Assembly (NCBI GenBank): GCA_006538405.1
Contig: BJKQ01000010.1
Span: 1,488,001 to 1,552,000, forward strand
Reading direction: 5' to 3'
DNA: 64,000 bases
DNA from: Hansfordia pulvinata
Taxonomy: Eukaryota > Ascomycota > Sordariomycetes > Xylariales
How positions within the stretch are numbered: the first letter of the stretch is position 1; each line of letters opens with the position of its first letter. The notes under the pieces are model-generated. The model made no database searches, was not told the origin of the DNA, and saw only the letters and a program-made list of their open reading frames with translations. Both the position numbers and the translations under genes were made by a program. Shown here one piece after another: positions 23,334 to 36,096 of the stretch.

Positions 23334-25432
23334 ATGACCTCCAGCGCCAGAGGCTCGGTGGACCTCCCGTCACGGGACAAAATGTCACCTGGGCCCCTTT
23401 CCCCTCCATCCACCGCCAGGCCTACCAACCCCTTGGCTTCCAAGGTCACTGCAGTGCTCTCGACTTCTTATGCCGACTCCGATTTCCGCGAGGCCCTGGC
23501 TCTGGTCGATGGCCGAACCATCTCCAACACCCCCGAAACGCGTCGGCAGCTACGCCTCGACGTACAAAAGGATGTCATCGACAGCAACGGCCAGATCATC
23601 TCGGAATTCGGTCGCGTCGCCGACCAGCTCCGCAGAATAGGCACCACCATCGACAAGCTGAACAAAAGCTACCATGACATGAAAGGTCATGTGACCGCGG
23701 CCCATGAGGCGACCTCTTCTACCATTGAAGAGGCCAACCACCTCATCAAGCAGAGACGCGACGTGGAGACGAAGCAGCAACTACTCAAATCCTTCCGTGA
23801 GCACTTCGTTCTCTCCGAGGATGAGGTTGCCGCCCTGACTGTGTCCGCCGAGCCTGTTGACGAGCGTTTCTTCACCGTCCTGGCAAAGGCCAAACGCATC
23901 CGTAAAGACTGTGAGATCTTGCTCGGGTTCGAGAACCAGACCCTCGGCCTCGAAATCATGGACCAGACCTCAAAGAATCTCAATCATGCATTCCAAAAAC
24001 TATATCGTTGGGTGCAGAAAGAGTTCAAAACTCTCAACCTGGAGAGCCCTCAGATCGGCTCTTCTATCAGGCGGGCACTGCGAGTCCTCGCCGAACGGCC
24101 CTCTTTATTCCAGAACTGCCTCGACTTCTTCGCAGAGGCACGCGAGCAGATCCTGTCCGATTCGTTCCATCTTGCCCTGACGGGCATATCAGGGACCGGG
24201 TCCAAGGACCACACTGTCAAGCCGATAGAGCTTGCGGCTCATGACCCGCTGCGCTATGTCGGAGACATGCTGGCGTGGGCACACTCTGCGACTGTTAGTG
24301 AGCGTGAGGCCCTGGAGGTGCTTTTCGTATCCGACGGGAATGAGATCGCCAAGGGTATGCAAGAGGGCCGCGAGAATGAACTCTGGAGGTTTATTGAAGA
24401 CGACCCCGAGGGCGCCCCTGAGTTCGATGCAGTCAAGGCACTGAATGAACTTGTTGACAGGGACGTCTCAGGGGCATCCCGCATTCTGCGCCAGAGAATC
24501 GAGCAAGTCGTTCAAACCAACGAGGACACGATTCTTGCCTACAAGCTTGCGAATCTTCTCAACTTCTATCGGTCACCTTCTCGAAACTTCTTGGCGACAA
24601 ATCGAGTTTACTCGATGTCATGGACCATCTGGAGACAGAAGCACTGCGGCAATTCCGATCCCTCATGAGAGACCACATCGCCAATCTTCAGGGCGACTTC
24701 CAGCATACCCCTTCGGACCTCGGACCGCCCGACTTCTTGCAAGAGTCCTTGAAGCAGCTTACGGCAATTTTGAAGACATACGAGACGTCACTTTCACCAG
24801 ATGGCGATCGAGAGGCCGACTTTGAGCCAATCATGGCTGAGTCGTTTGACCCATTCATGTCGGGCTGCGAGAGTATGTCTAAGAAGATCGGCACCCCCGC
24901 CAGCTCTATATTCTTGATCAACTGCCTTCTTGCAGCACAGGCCACTCTCGCGCCATTTGATTTCACTTCAAAGCGAGTCAAAGAGCTTCAACCCACGATT
25001 GATGAGCACAGCGCTCAACTTGTGGAAAGCCAGTACGATTTCTTCCGGCGCGAGTCGGCTTTGATACCACTGCTAGATGCCATGTCGCCTCTTCGCGACA
25101 GCGAGGAAGACATGGTCAAACTGAGGCAGTTGGACGTGTTGAAACCTGAGGCTCTCACACAAGCTAGTCAGAGCCTCGATGACTTCCTGCCGTCTGCCGT
25201 CATGGATGCGATGGAGAACGTGAAGCAGTTGCATGACACCAAGTTGGCCCGTGAGGTGACGGAAAAGGCCGCAGAGAAATTCTGCGCCGACTTTGAGCAT
25301 GTTGAGGAAATGCTCATCACGGCAGATGAGATGGGGGAGCAAGATGATGCTTCGGGCGGAGATACCGAGATACCTAACCTTCGGGCGTTGTTCCCCAGGA
25401 CCACCGGGGAGATTAGGGTACTACTCTCATAA
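23334..25432 (+). CDS. COG6: Conserved oligomeric Golgi complex subunit 6 (apparent frameshift)
   Basis: Lobe B subunit of the COG tethering complex, which retrieves retrograde vesicles to the Golgi and keeps glycosylation enzymes in place. A single exon covers the whole family length, about 699 aa. Typical blocks are [40 protein letters not shown], the following helical coiled region, and [20 protein letters not shown]. At GG 24571-24572 (about residue 412) one base is missing: the first frame reads LLNFYR and then drifts, while the next frame at once gives [19 protein letters not shown] and carries the family sequence to the stop at 25432. There is no splice signal at the junction. Since COG6 is a core trafficking gene and both halves are otherwise clean, a sequencing deletion is likelier than a real mutation. 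It diverges from ATG9. Confidence 0.93.
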
Positions 25433-26994
25433 ACTGCGCAGCATTGGAATTTTAAGGTCGAACCTCGACTGTCGCAGACACCACTTGACGAGCGTGCTAG
25501 ATACCATACCGCTAACACTTCTTGCTTACAATCTGTCTGGACCCGTAGTCTATATCCTTCACGGCTCACGTATGGGGTTGAGTTGTCTCTGCGCTAGTTG
25601 ACAAACATGCCGTTTATCGAAATGTGTTATCCGTGGAAATGCTTGTGCGCAGACAAAGCTGTGATCTGGCATTCGGGCACAGGGACAGGGACGAGACGCC
25701 GGGTTGCTTCCGCGGACGAGTACTCGTATTGCTGTCTCGCGAATGGGAGCGGGCTTCTGGCGCGCCGTGGGGGTAGGCAGGCATCAGAGGGAGACGGCGA
25801 GAGTTGGCCACAGTCTCCCGGCGGCGCAGACGGCTAAAAAGTAGCATGGGACACGGCTGTGGCTGTCAACAATCTTTATCTGCCTACCTACCCAGCCAGG
25901 GTTCTTGACGCCCACGACGTGGGAAGAGAAAAAAGAAAAGCTACGTCCTATCCCATCAAAACAGCCATGTCTACTGGGACTGCAACAACTTGACCACCAC
26001 ACCGAATAGCTAGGCAGAACAGGTGGCTCGTAAGAAAAGATCCCCGGCACCGCAAGTTGATTCAGAAGACTCGTCAGGAACAAAGGAAGCAGTGCGGTGC
26101 CGGCATCCGCGCCAAGACGGCTCAGTCATGTGGCAGCCCATCACACGCGAGCTGTGTGGTTGGGGGCGACACGAGGCCAGCCGCCCACAGGCACTGCTTC
26201 TAATAAGCAGAGAACCGCTTTGAGGCCCTCACAGACCACCTGACATACGAAGACACCAGCCCCTTGCGATCGGCGTCGGGCCCAAGCCTCCCAATGGACG
26301 GGGAAAGTTCTCTGTCGCCAACGGGCAGAAGGGAGACAAAACTCGGGCGAAGCCATACGAGGGAGGCGGGGGGCGGCCGCCATGGGCCACTGCCACTGTG
26401 AATACCCACGGCGTATACGGAGCGACAACAGCCAGGCCCCAGGCTTGCTTGCGGGCTCGAGTAGGTACTACTAGGCATGACGTGCCGGTAGAGCCGAGCA
26501 CACACGCACGCGCGCGCGCAAACATGCCAAGCGACGGCGAGGAGCAGCCAGAGGCAAAGTATTCATGCATCAAGACCAGAAAGGGACCACAGAAACGAGG
26601 AAGTCATGGAACCTGGTTGCGCTCAGCACTGCCCTATCCCTCTGTGTGTGTGGCAGGGCCAGGGCAAAAGCGGCCGCAAGCCCCGGCGAGGCTCTCTTCT
26701 GCCTGGCACGGCCACGCCAGAGCGCAGAGCAGATGAATTCCTCGCACAGCGATTTGGCACGGGAACCTATCACGACATTGCGCTCACGCGGGACCCTGGC
26801 TGGCCGGACTGGTGACCTGGGCAAGGCTGCTCATCCTGGACGATGAGGGTGCCTTATCCCAACCCCACCCCGGGGACCCTTTGTGCCCGAGTTATTAGGT
26901 TGCCTACGTACTCGTATTGGGGGCGGCCGACCGTCTTGCTGTGCCCGAATAGCCGTCTTGGCTCGGGTGGGTGGGTTTGAAGCTGTGTCTCCGT

Positions 26995-26996
<2 letters not shown>

Positions 26997-27036
<40 letters not shown>
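26997..27036. repeat. (GGCT)10 microsatellite
   Basis: Ten perfect tetranucleotide units. Likely length-polymorphic; it lies in intergenic DNA downstream of COG6. Confidence 0.95.
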
Positions 27037-27037
<1 letters not shown>

Positions 27038-27854
27038 TGCGGTGAGGGCGGGTGAAGATCGAGGCGCACCTACGTGGTGAAATCGACAAGACCAGCAACC
27101 GTGAAACTCTGTGAACGACGTTGTCCCCATGATCCATCCGTCTCGTCCTCTTCTTTTTCTTCTTCTTCTCCGCCGCCGTCCACGCCGCTCTCTTCGTCTC
27201 GCGACAGCCCTACATTGACTTACACCTACCTACTAGTACGATACTCTGACCAGAGTCGGGTCTGACCCCAAGGTCCCGTCATGGCTGCTGCAACGAGGCA
27301 AGACTAAAATCCAGAGGACGACGGTTTTTTCCCCTTCTTTTTTTTGGGCATCTGCCTCTGCAAAATGTCCCATCTTGTCCAGGGCAGGATTCGTTGCATC
27401 GGCGAGTGCTTATGGCTTTTTGCACACACACCACTCGCTCATCAGGGCCCCCAAAGTGCCAAGACCGCCTAGGCAGCGCTGGCCAATCCGCCGTCCGGTC
27501 TCAGCGATTGTGCCGCGCGTCCCCCGCGTCTCCCAGGCCAGCCGGTGCCGAACAGCCGACAGCCCGTTATCTACCTATACTCGTACGGGCAGCCTCACCT
27601 GCTCGCATAAATAGGGCATCGTCCCCATCCACGACGACGTGCCCGGCCCTACTCGCACATGCCCGCCGGGCCACCCCTCCCGCCACGAGCATTGCACTGG
27701 CTACTTGGCTTCTGCCTCGTGTCCAGGGACCAAGCCCGGGGCTGTATAACCGCTCAACTTGGTCAACTGTCCCATGGACCTCGGCATACCCAAGCCCCCC
27801 TCCCACTGTCGTTTCCCCCAGAAACCGGCCTTGCAAATGTTCATCACCGACCGC

Positions 27855-27878
27855 GACGCCGACGCCGACGCCGACGCC
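27855..27878. repeat. Four-unit GACGCC hexamer array
   Basis: Four perfect six-base units inside a GC-rich intergenic stretch; no function is visible. Confidence 0.8.
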
Positions 27879-28568
27879 GGATACGCACGACTCCCCCTCT
27901 CAGTTCAAGCGGCGCCCGTCGGACAAGTGGGGCCACACTCGAATCGCTTTCCTCCTGCGATAGACCGACTACTATTCAGCGCAAAGCCCCATCGCCTACG
28001 TTCATAACCATGTCGTCAGTAGCTACTGCTCTTCGCCGCCAACAATGTCAACCAGACACAACTCTGCACACAATTCACCGGCCCGGATCAGTGGTTCGAG
28101 GCTTCGTCATTTCTATACACAGAACTGGCTGTACAACTTCATCGAGACATGTCATCTTCTCGTCTGGATCTTTCTCTCGCTTGCACGCAAAAAGAGCTCT
28201 CAAACCAGAGGCCGCCTTTTCATCATCCCAGATGCCAGGGAGCAAGTTCCACTGACGTGGAAATGCAAGATGCCTCCACGCCTCACCCCAGGCCGAATCG
28301 CTGTCCGCTGCACCCGACGTCGTTGGGCGTGCAATAGCTCTCCTTAACCAGCGCCAAGTTTGAGCGCCGAATGCCATGGTGTAGTAAAAGATTAAAAACA
28401 AGGTATAGGTATCCCAGGTAATATGAGGGGAAAAAAGAAGAACGCCTTGGCTTATGCATGGGTCGAAAATCGCCACAAAAATCGCCACGACATGATTTCT
28501 TCATGTCGTTCAAATAACACCCTCAACTCCATTCGCGCATCGACACAAAAATCGGTTCAGCCCGCCAC

Positions 28569-30546
28569 TCAGTGTGACAGTCGCGTGCCGTTGCGGCCGG
28601 TGGTGGTTCCGTTGCGAATGCTGGTTCCGTTCAATAACGTGCGATTCGAGCCCAGGAAGTTTTCGTCAAAGCTGGGGCATAGAAAGTCCCACGGCACTTT
28701 CAGATTCTTGGGCGTGCACACATTTTCGTTCGCGTACGCTCGGTACCGGTCCAGGAGATCTGTCTTCACCACCCCCTCTTGCTGGGTGAAGAAGCTGTAG
28801 TGGCCCACCACAGCACGCGTGTCGATCAGAAACGGCCGCTTCACGCGCTTGGGGATGTCCGATGTGATGTCCTGCTCATCATCATCGGCGATCGGGAGCT
28901 GCCTTCGGATGTCAATGCCCCACACGGCGACAAAGTTCAAGTTATAGCGCTTGTATCCCGTGTCATAGGTTTGTTCTCCGCCGGGAGTGTTTGGGATGGG
29001 CGGGATGATGGATGTGTTGTTGAGCAACGTCGAATTGTTGCGGTACTGAATGTGGCGCCCGAAGAAGTACCGATCCATCTCGTTCGTCTCAAGGTTCTGG
29101 AAAAGCGAGTACTGCTGCTGCACGGCAATGCCCCAGGACTTCCAAGCGGCGCCGAAGGCAATCTCATCGCTGCCCGGCTTCTGGTCATACTTGCCCAGGG
29201 GGGTGAAGAGCAGATCGCTGGAATCATTCGACAGAAGGAGCCAAGGGTGTCCTCTGTACGGCGCCTTCATCTTCAGAATGTCGTAGTTGACGTTACTGAA
29301 AGATCGCTTGCCGTCGACCATGGCCGGGAACTCTTCTTTCTCTGAAGGTCGCCACGAGACAGCCGGCTTGTGACGGGGTTTCTTTCTCGGGTCTGGCATG
29401 AAGGGGTGAATGGCACCGAAATGGTAATGTTCCATACCCGTGACTGGGCTGTTTACGAGGTTTGCGGATACGGCGAAGGGATGGGGCTGGTTGATGCGCG
29501 TATGCACAAGTTGCGGGATCGCATCGGGGTGGATAAAAACCTGGTCCGGAAAACATTTGGGTCAGCAAATCGCCGCGCTTAAAGGGACAGGCAGCGCCTG
29601 CCTGAGACAACCCCGAGGTGATGGTCCGATTGGCTGCCGTGTGCCTTGGGAGAGGAAACAGGTGAGGCCAACTTACAATGTCGTCGTCTATCTTGATGTA
29701 CATGGTCTTGCTCTCGACGGCATATTTCCACATGCACTTATAAGGCTTGCCCTTGCAGGATGCCGGAAGGCCCTTGACCTTGTAATCGGCGACATTTTCG
29801 GCAAGGTCCTCAACCCAGTCAATGTCGTCTTCGTCCTGGGTGTTGACCATAAACCAGACCTCATCGAAGAAGCCGCCATTGGAAGCCAAGTTCTGTTGCA
29901 AATAACAGTCCAGGATATCAACAAATCTTTTGCGTCCGAAGAACACCATGCCGATGATCTTGATGCCTTTTGGCTTTTTCCAACCGCCCTCGGGCGTCAA
30001 GCGCGTGAGGTCAGCCTTCTTCTCGCGAAGCGAGGGCTTGACGTCAAAATTCCCGTCCTCGTCCACGGGCCAGGTCGTGCAATGCGTGCTGTTGGCGAGG
30101 GGCGCGGGTCGCTCGTAGGGGCCAGGGCCCTTGTGATGTGTGACATGCGGCTTGGACGGTTTGGTCGAGGCAGGGCCGCCGTTATAACTTGACGTCGGAG
30201 ATGAGTGGACGTCAAGGTCCGACTTATGTGAGGCAAACGCTTTCGGCGTGTACGGGTTGAAGAGGAGGAGGGAGAGGAGGATAGAGGCCGTGAAGGCGAA
30301 TATGAAGTATCGGGGGTTGATTTTGCGCGTGGGCATCAAACGGCACAGGGGCAGCGCTGATAGCCGGTCCCAAACAAGGTCCAAAACGCGGTTCTCGTAG
30401 TTTGGCTGCGGGTAGCTGTCCCAATAGCGCCGCTGATATTCACCATCGTCGATGTCGGTGATCTCGGTGGTGGCAGATGCAGACGAGCCCGCGTCCTCCT
30501 CCTCTTTGGCGACAGCCATGTAGGCCTGGGAGGGCTCCCGCTTCAT
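28569..30546 (-). CDS. Type II membrane protein, glycosyltransferase-like, function unknown
   Basis: Two exons, 30546-29677 and 29540-28569 (intron of 136 nt, GTAAGT donor, CCAG acceptor), 613 aa. The start is ATG 30544-30546; open frame continues upstream without a convincing earlier ATG. A short acidic cytosolic tail precedes one membrane helix at about residues 80-97 (FIFAFTASILLSLLLF), then a Pro/Ser-rich stem and a globular luminal domain. The domain contains IKIIGMVFFGRKRFVDILD and FFDEVWFMVNTQDEDDIDW, and an Asp triad in YIKIDDDIVFIHPDA (about 287-289) at the exon junction, which resembles the metal-binding DXD region of GT-A folds. The C-terminus carries a cluster of N-glycosylation sequons (NNS, NNT, NRT, NGT several times). 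I infer a Golgi or ER glycan-processing enzyme; substrate unknown. Similar proteins are annotated only as hypothetical in fungi, as far as I recall. Confidence 0.8.
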
Positions 30547-33500
30547 GCTAGTCGTCAGTCGGCACTGGGTTGCGGGCAGGTAAGAGGTAGACGATATCGC
30601 GAGCCGGCAAATGATTGTCGGAGGGGGCGCAGCGTTGTCGAGCGTGGGCGATTCTCGAGTTTTACGTGGCTCGTCTCGCAGCACGGGCGGTATGTAGGAA
30701 GGCGTGGATTCGGGAACCGGGGATTAGGTCCAGGATGGGGCGCGCTGAGGCCAGGGATTGAGCAGGACGGACAGGGTGTCACAGCAGCCAACCAGAGGCA
30801 GCGTGCGTGTGACACAGCATATCCCGTTGAGGCGTGCGGTTGGTCGTGGGCCGGAGGGGAGGCAGGCGGTAGATGACGAAGGCCGGGGAGTAGTAAGTCG
30901 AGAGCGGAAAGCAGAGCCTTTTGGAAAGAGGGTAGGGAAAGCGACGGGCGAGGTGGTATTATTATTACGAAGGGCAGGGCGGGAGGAGCATTGAAGGAGG
31001 ACGGCGAGACGGGACGAGACGACTGCCCTGGGGTCGAGGTGGCGGAGTCGCCCGTAGATGTACCTTGGCCGGGGGGTCCAGAGTGCTGCACCCGTGCACC
31101 TTGTTCATCCATCCAACGGGCACCTTCTCCAGGCCTATTCGTGCGTGGATCGATCTCTGAGGTAGACGCATGTGCCCCCAGGACGAGCTGGGTACCCACG
31201 TACCCTCCACTCCAGCCGTGTTTGCCCACTCGTGTACTCGAATCTACCTTAGTGTTGGGACCTGCAATCTGAGGGTGGAAGTCAGCGCTACCTTCCGAGA
31301 TGTCATTCTCCACTATGCCTGCCTGGCTCCCCACATCGACAGTGGATGGAAGGTTTGCAGAGGAGCGGACGTAAATGCAGCCCTGGCGCGACCTGCCGGC
31401 CGCACCACCCGTTCCAGTTCTACGCAGGAAGGAACATTGGATTCATTGGGGAGCGAGCGAAGGTCTCCAGCACAGCGGGCCAAGTGTACTTCAATAGTCC
31501 TGGACAGGGACAGATGGACAGCACACCTTCGTGCTTGCATTGGCAATTCACCCACGGATCGTTCACGAGACTGATATTCGCGAGTATGAGCCGGAGGCAT
31601 GCATACCTTCGGTCGGTACACCCCAAGTGTTCGAATCAACCGTGCCCATGGCTGGCGGCGCCCGCGGCGCCCGAGGCTGCACCGCCCGGCTGAGCTCTAC
31701 ACATGCATGCATGTACCTACAGTCGCCAGACCCCATGTGTCGGGAAACGACCTAAGTTCTGCTGGTTGCCCGCGCAGGTACGAGAGGTACCGGTACTCTC
31801 TCCTCACATCTCGGAATCAGAGCCGGCTAGCCTTGTCTGGGAACTGATGCTTTTTCGGGCGTTTATAATTGGAGGATGCAAGGCTGGGGGCACCTACGAG
31901 TACCTAAGCACCTCTCGTTACTCCGTAAACTGGGATGGAGGCACGCCAGCCCAACCCGTACCGTAGCCCAGCTCCCTTTCGGGGCTACGAGTACCGACGT
32001 GCAGTTGGCGGCTTCCATCACGATGGGAAATCACCACCAGGGCGGTTACGATATTCGCCAACAACTGCACGCGCACAAAGCCGGCAATTCCTTCTCCGCC
32101 CGCTGTGCGATTCTCATGGGCCAAGGATTACTCATGAGTCCGGCAGATTGCTCACGAACCCGGACTAAGCAAATGGGAACGTACACCTTGGCCTACCGAC
32201 CAGGCCAAAGTTGTGTGTCCAGGCGAGAGCGCACGCGCATCCAACCCAGCAACAAACAGCGCCCATATCAATGACCCTAATCTCGTCGTCGAGCGCCCGA
32301 GACTTTTTTCTTTCTATCTGCGCCGTCCCCCGCTTGTGCGAGTGCGAGGGCTCGTCTCGCCGACGGGGACGGATGCGACGCGAGCAGGCCCTGGAGTTTG
32401 GGGGCGCAACTATCGCGGACACCTCGTCAGTCGCAAGTGCGCTTCCGTCATCTGATCTGAACTTACGGGCGTATATTGCTTCAGGGCACAGGCTTAGTGC
32501 AAATCGCGAGGCGGCCTCACTCCGAGACACTCGCACAGTAACAATGATCCAGATGACGGGCACCGGATCAAGTTCGGCGACGGCAGCGCCTCAGCCGACG
32601 TTATTGCACGCGTACGAGTAGGCGGAGCAAGCCGACCGACAGGAGACGGGAGTGCGTGCTGGCCTGGTCAAAGTCCGGCCGCCCACGAACGGTAGAGATA
32701 CGAGGCCGGCGCGGGCAGTGCTCATCAGTTCCGCTGCCGCTCAGTTCTCGTTCAGCTGCCTCTTTGGTTGCCTGGCAGGACGAGGCAGGGCATCAGAGAG
32801 TGCAGGGGACTCGTACGGGTCCTCGTGCTGGCTTTCGCGACGGAAGGAGAAAGGCTACTTCGAGAACGGCCTTCCCCTGCCAGACTGGCGACGTGAAGCC
32901 CGCTTTCGTGTCTGATGGATCTGGCCAAGAGTTGATCAGCGGTTAGTGGGCACTGTAGGCTGTCGCCTACCGGGCTAATCCCAGCCATACTCGTCTCGTA
33001 CGAGTGTCCCTCCCTGCGAGTACAGCGACTGGGCCAGCACGGCCTTCGTCAACTGTTTATTTCTGGCCATGTACCGCGTCCCACCGTCCTGGATGGCTTG
33101 GCGCTATCTCCCCCCAGTCCTAACTACTCGTACATTCAAGCGGTCGCAGGTATGAGGACGAGAACCCCTACAGCGGCTGCTGGCCTACTGTCCGGTGCCC
33201 GGCAACTCCGTCCTCCGGTAAGCGACCTTGCTACCTGACCGTGACGATGTGCCTGTCGAGCGTCCGGATGAGAAGGCTTGCCGAATCCGCAAATCTGGGA
33301 CAGCACGTCACTGCAGAAGACACCTCCGGAGACAAAGTGGGGAGTCAAGAGACCGCACTGCCAACACTAGAGCGCATGCTTTGGCTTGGGACTTGGAACG
33401 ACACACCGGCTAAACCCAGGCGTCAAGACTCGCGTTTCCCAGCCCAGACTTGCCGCTCTCGAAGTCCCGTCACAACCAGTAGAGCTTCGCCTGTTGGGTT

Positions 33501-36061
33501 CCCCCAACGGCATTTGCAGACACCCCGCTGATACTATCTGTCTCGGGTGTTTGATGACAGCCTGCAGAAAACACTACAAAGAGACCTCCGTAGTAAGCGC
33601 AGTGCACTGTCAGACAGATCCAGTGTGCCACACCGAATAGTGCTTAGGAGAAGGCCACAGCTACAACTAGTTGGATAATGTCAGAGTGCGACTACGCGTA
33701 TGACTGAATTCTTCGCACGCCTCAGACTCCCAGTCCAAGTGACCCGGGAACCTCGAGGTTGTGGCAATCCTTTGAAACGTCCCGCTCGCTATCTGGGTAG
33801 ACCACGTAGGTACATGCCGGCTTATCGCCACTGGTCTGCTTCGGATTCTTATGAAACAGGGTCGCCGCACGTCAGACCGGAGCCCGAGTCTCAAAGATCG
33901 GAGGCTGTGCTCGTACGAGTACCTACCCAAAGGTACCTACAGCACAGCGCTGCGGTATTTCCAAGCGGTTGTTCCCGTCACTTCAGCCCTCTCAGGTGTT
34001 CGTTCCTTCCATATAAGCCAACCCTGAAGCCAGCCCACTAACTTAGCCCCTTTTCCTTGATCCCCGGTGATACTCGTACGCACACCACACATGCACGACA
34101 CCACCCACACCGCGCCCATCATCTACCGATGCCGAGAATGATGCCGCTGCCCTGCCGCTGCCATTCGGCGTGAACTTGGCGCATACCGCGCGACAGGCGG
34201 CATCTCTGGGGGACACCGCGGGAGATGAACTCGCGCCATCGCAAGGCCACGCACGAGTCCCCGCGCTACCTGAGCTCGAGTATACATATCTGCTCTACTA
34301 TTGGAGGTGTTACCTTACTCATAGTGTGCCTATAAGGTACTGTACTGGGATTGACATTCGATATCAGCACAGGCGTGGGTGGCGGGTGGTCGGTGGTCGC
34401 CTCGGCTATACATGCTACCCTACCACCTACTGGCCGTGATGAAAATGGCGATCTTCAGAGCTGCTGCGCAGGCGACCGACTTTCTTCTCGTCCCAAGCCA
34501 AGTGGGTGACGGCCAACAGGCAGAAGCCAAAGCGAGTTCTGTCATTCGTCGAAAAGCGCGGGCGCTCGCACGGCCGTGGCGGCCTGTCGGTTGATAGATC
34601 CGAATGCCCCTTCGACCATCTCTTCTATGGAGAATGCGGTCATCTCAACGTCGCGCCCGCCGGCCCGTGTGTCCAAGTACGGGGTCCGGAACCCTCGTGC
34701 CAGCCAGTGCAGAGTTCCCCACAGCTGGACACGAGGCCGGGACCCGGCGGTCGGATGAAGGTATGAGAGCGTGCGTTCTCACGATACCAGGCTGCGGGTA
34801 CTCGTACCTGCTCGGCACCCCCCGAGACGCGGCCTTTTGTCGCAGCGATGAGACCCGGCAAACACACCTGGGGCTCACCTATCCGTACAATGTCCCGCCC
34901 TGGGCTACGAGTGCCTACCGTGTCTTCTCCGTACATGTAGGTGAGTAGGCAGGTAGGCATATTGATACCTTACCTACATACGGATAAGCTACTCGTACTA
35001 GCTCGTCGCCGCAGCCGCTCATTACTCGTACAGGGCAGACCCGAGTGAGGGAGATCAGGTGCAGCGAGGATGCCCAGGGTCCCACTGAAGCCCTCCAGAC
35101 TCCAAGGTGAGATCCTCTCGGCAGCCTCCTTCGCTCTCTTCCCACGCCGCCAGACCCGGTTCGCATGATCCTGGCCCAGCGCAGGAAACGAACCGACGCC
35201 ATCAAACGCTTGGCAGTCCTCTGGATAGATTCCTCCCGAGGCTGCACGCCGACACTCGTAGGGCTGTGGCTGGCGGAGACGGCTGGACAATGGCATCCCA
35301 GCCGCCTCTTCTTCTCCAACTATCCGCACGACGAATATTTCCATCGTTCTACGGGCCTTCCGTTCGCGGCAGCCGGTCTCGCGCCTGGCAGAGGCAACTT
35401 GATCGACCCCACCTGACGGGCCCCCGGGTCAACTCGCAACACGAACATGTGAGGAAGGGACGGAACTCACGTCGGGGTTCGTGAAGGGCGTGCTCTACGA
35501 CTGGACACGAGTGAGTACTCGTACCCACGCCGGGGGTGGGAGACTTTTGCTCTTTTCTGCCAGTTGGTGAATGTCTTACTCGAGTTTTCACCCTTAAGTT
35601 CCTGCTCTTATCTCTCTAAGCTGCCACGTCACGTAAGAGGCCTGCCTATGTCTGGGTAGTCTCTATTTTACTGGGCTCACCATCCATATGGAAACGCCAG
35701 TCAGTATGACTAGCAGTCTACAAAGTTCTATATCTTCCCCTCATGATTCTCCTCGATGCCCAGTCCGCACTACCCTAGACCACCACCGACCACCAACCAC
35801 AAGCGATGGAACCCTGTTACGGGAGTGCAAGCGGGAGGTACGAGTAGCGTCTACGATGGTACTACTTTATTACGTTAGGTATCCTCTCCTCCGCCATGCT
35901 ACGAGTTGTGTAGGCTAATAAGCGATGCTAGCGGGGGCGTGGGGATTCCCATCCGTTCCCAGGCACGCCAGGCTCATTTTGCTTCTGGTCATAACCTGAG
36001 GGACTGTGGACATGTTGAGAGAGAGGAGTGACGATTGCAGTAGAATTGCGAGACTCCCATG

Positions 36062-36096
36062 CGCGCCGGTGGGTTGCGGCCCCGCGCCGGTGGGTT
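36062..36096. repeat. 14-bp direct repeat, 21 bp period
   Basis: CGCGCCGGTGGGTT occurs at 36062-36075 and again at 36083-36096. Intergenic, function unknown. Confidence 0.75.

Larger units (their letters stand above)
25433..28568. other. Intergenic, 3.1 kb, between convergent genes
   Basis: No gene supported. It contains a (GGCT)10 microsatellite, a four-unit GACGCC array, octamers at about 25722, 26907 and 27577, and a pyrimidine-rich tract at 27140-27205 without a following long frame. Frames of up to 198 codons (27394-28255) overlap in different phases and look compositional (Pro/Arg/Ser rich). Confidence 0.55.

Noticed and set aside
1232..25432. A functional cluster of vacuole, autophagy and Golgi genes
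   Set aside because: VAC14, ATG9 and COG6 share endomembrane roles but are interspersed with unrelated genes and have separate promoters; co-location is probably chance.
27394..28255. Overlapping + frames of 189 and 198 codons
   Set aside because: Different phases, Pro/Arg/Ser low complexity, no start context or motif.
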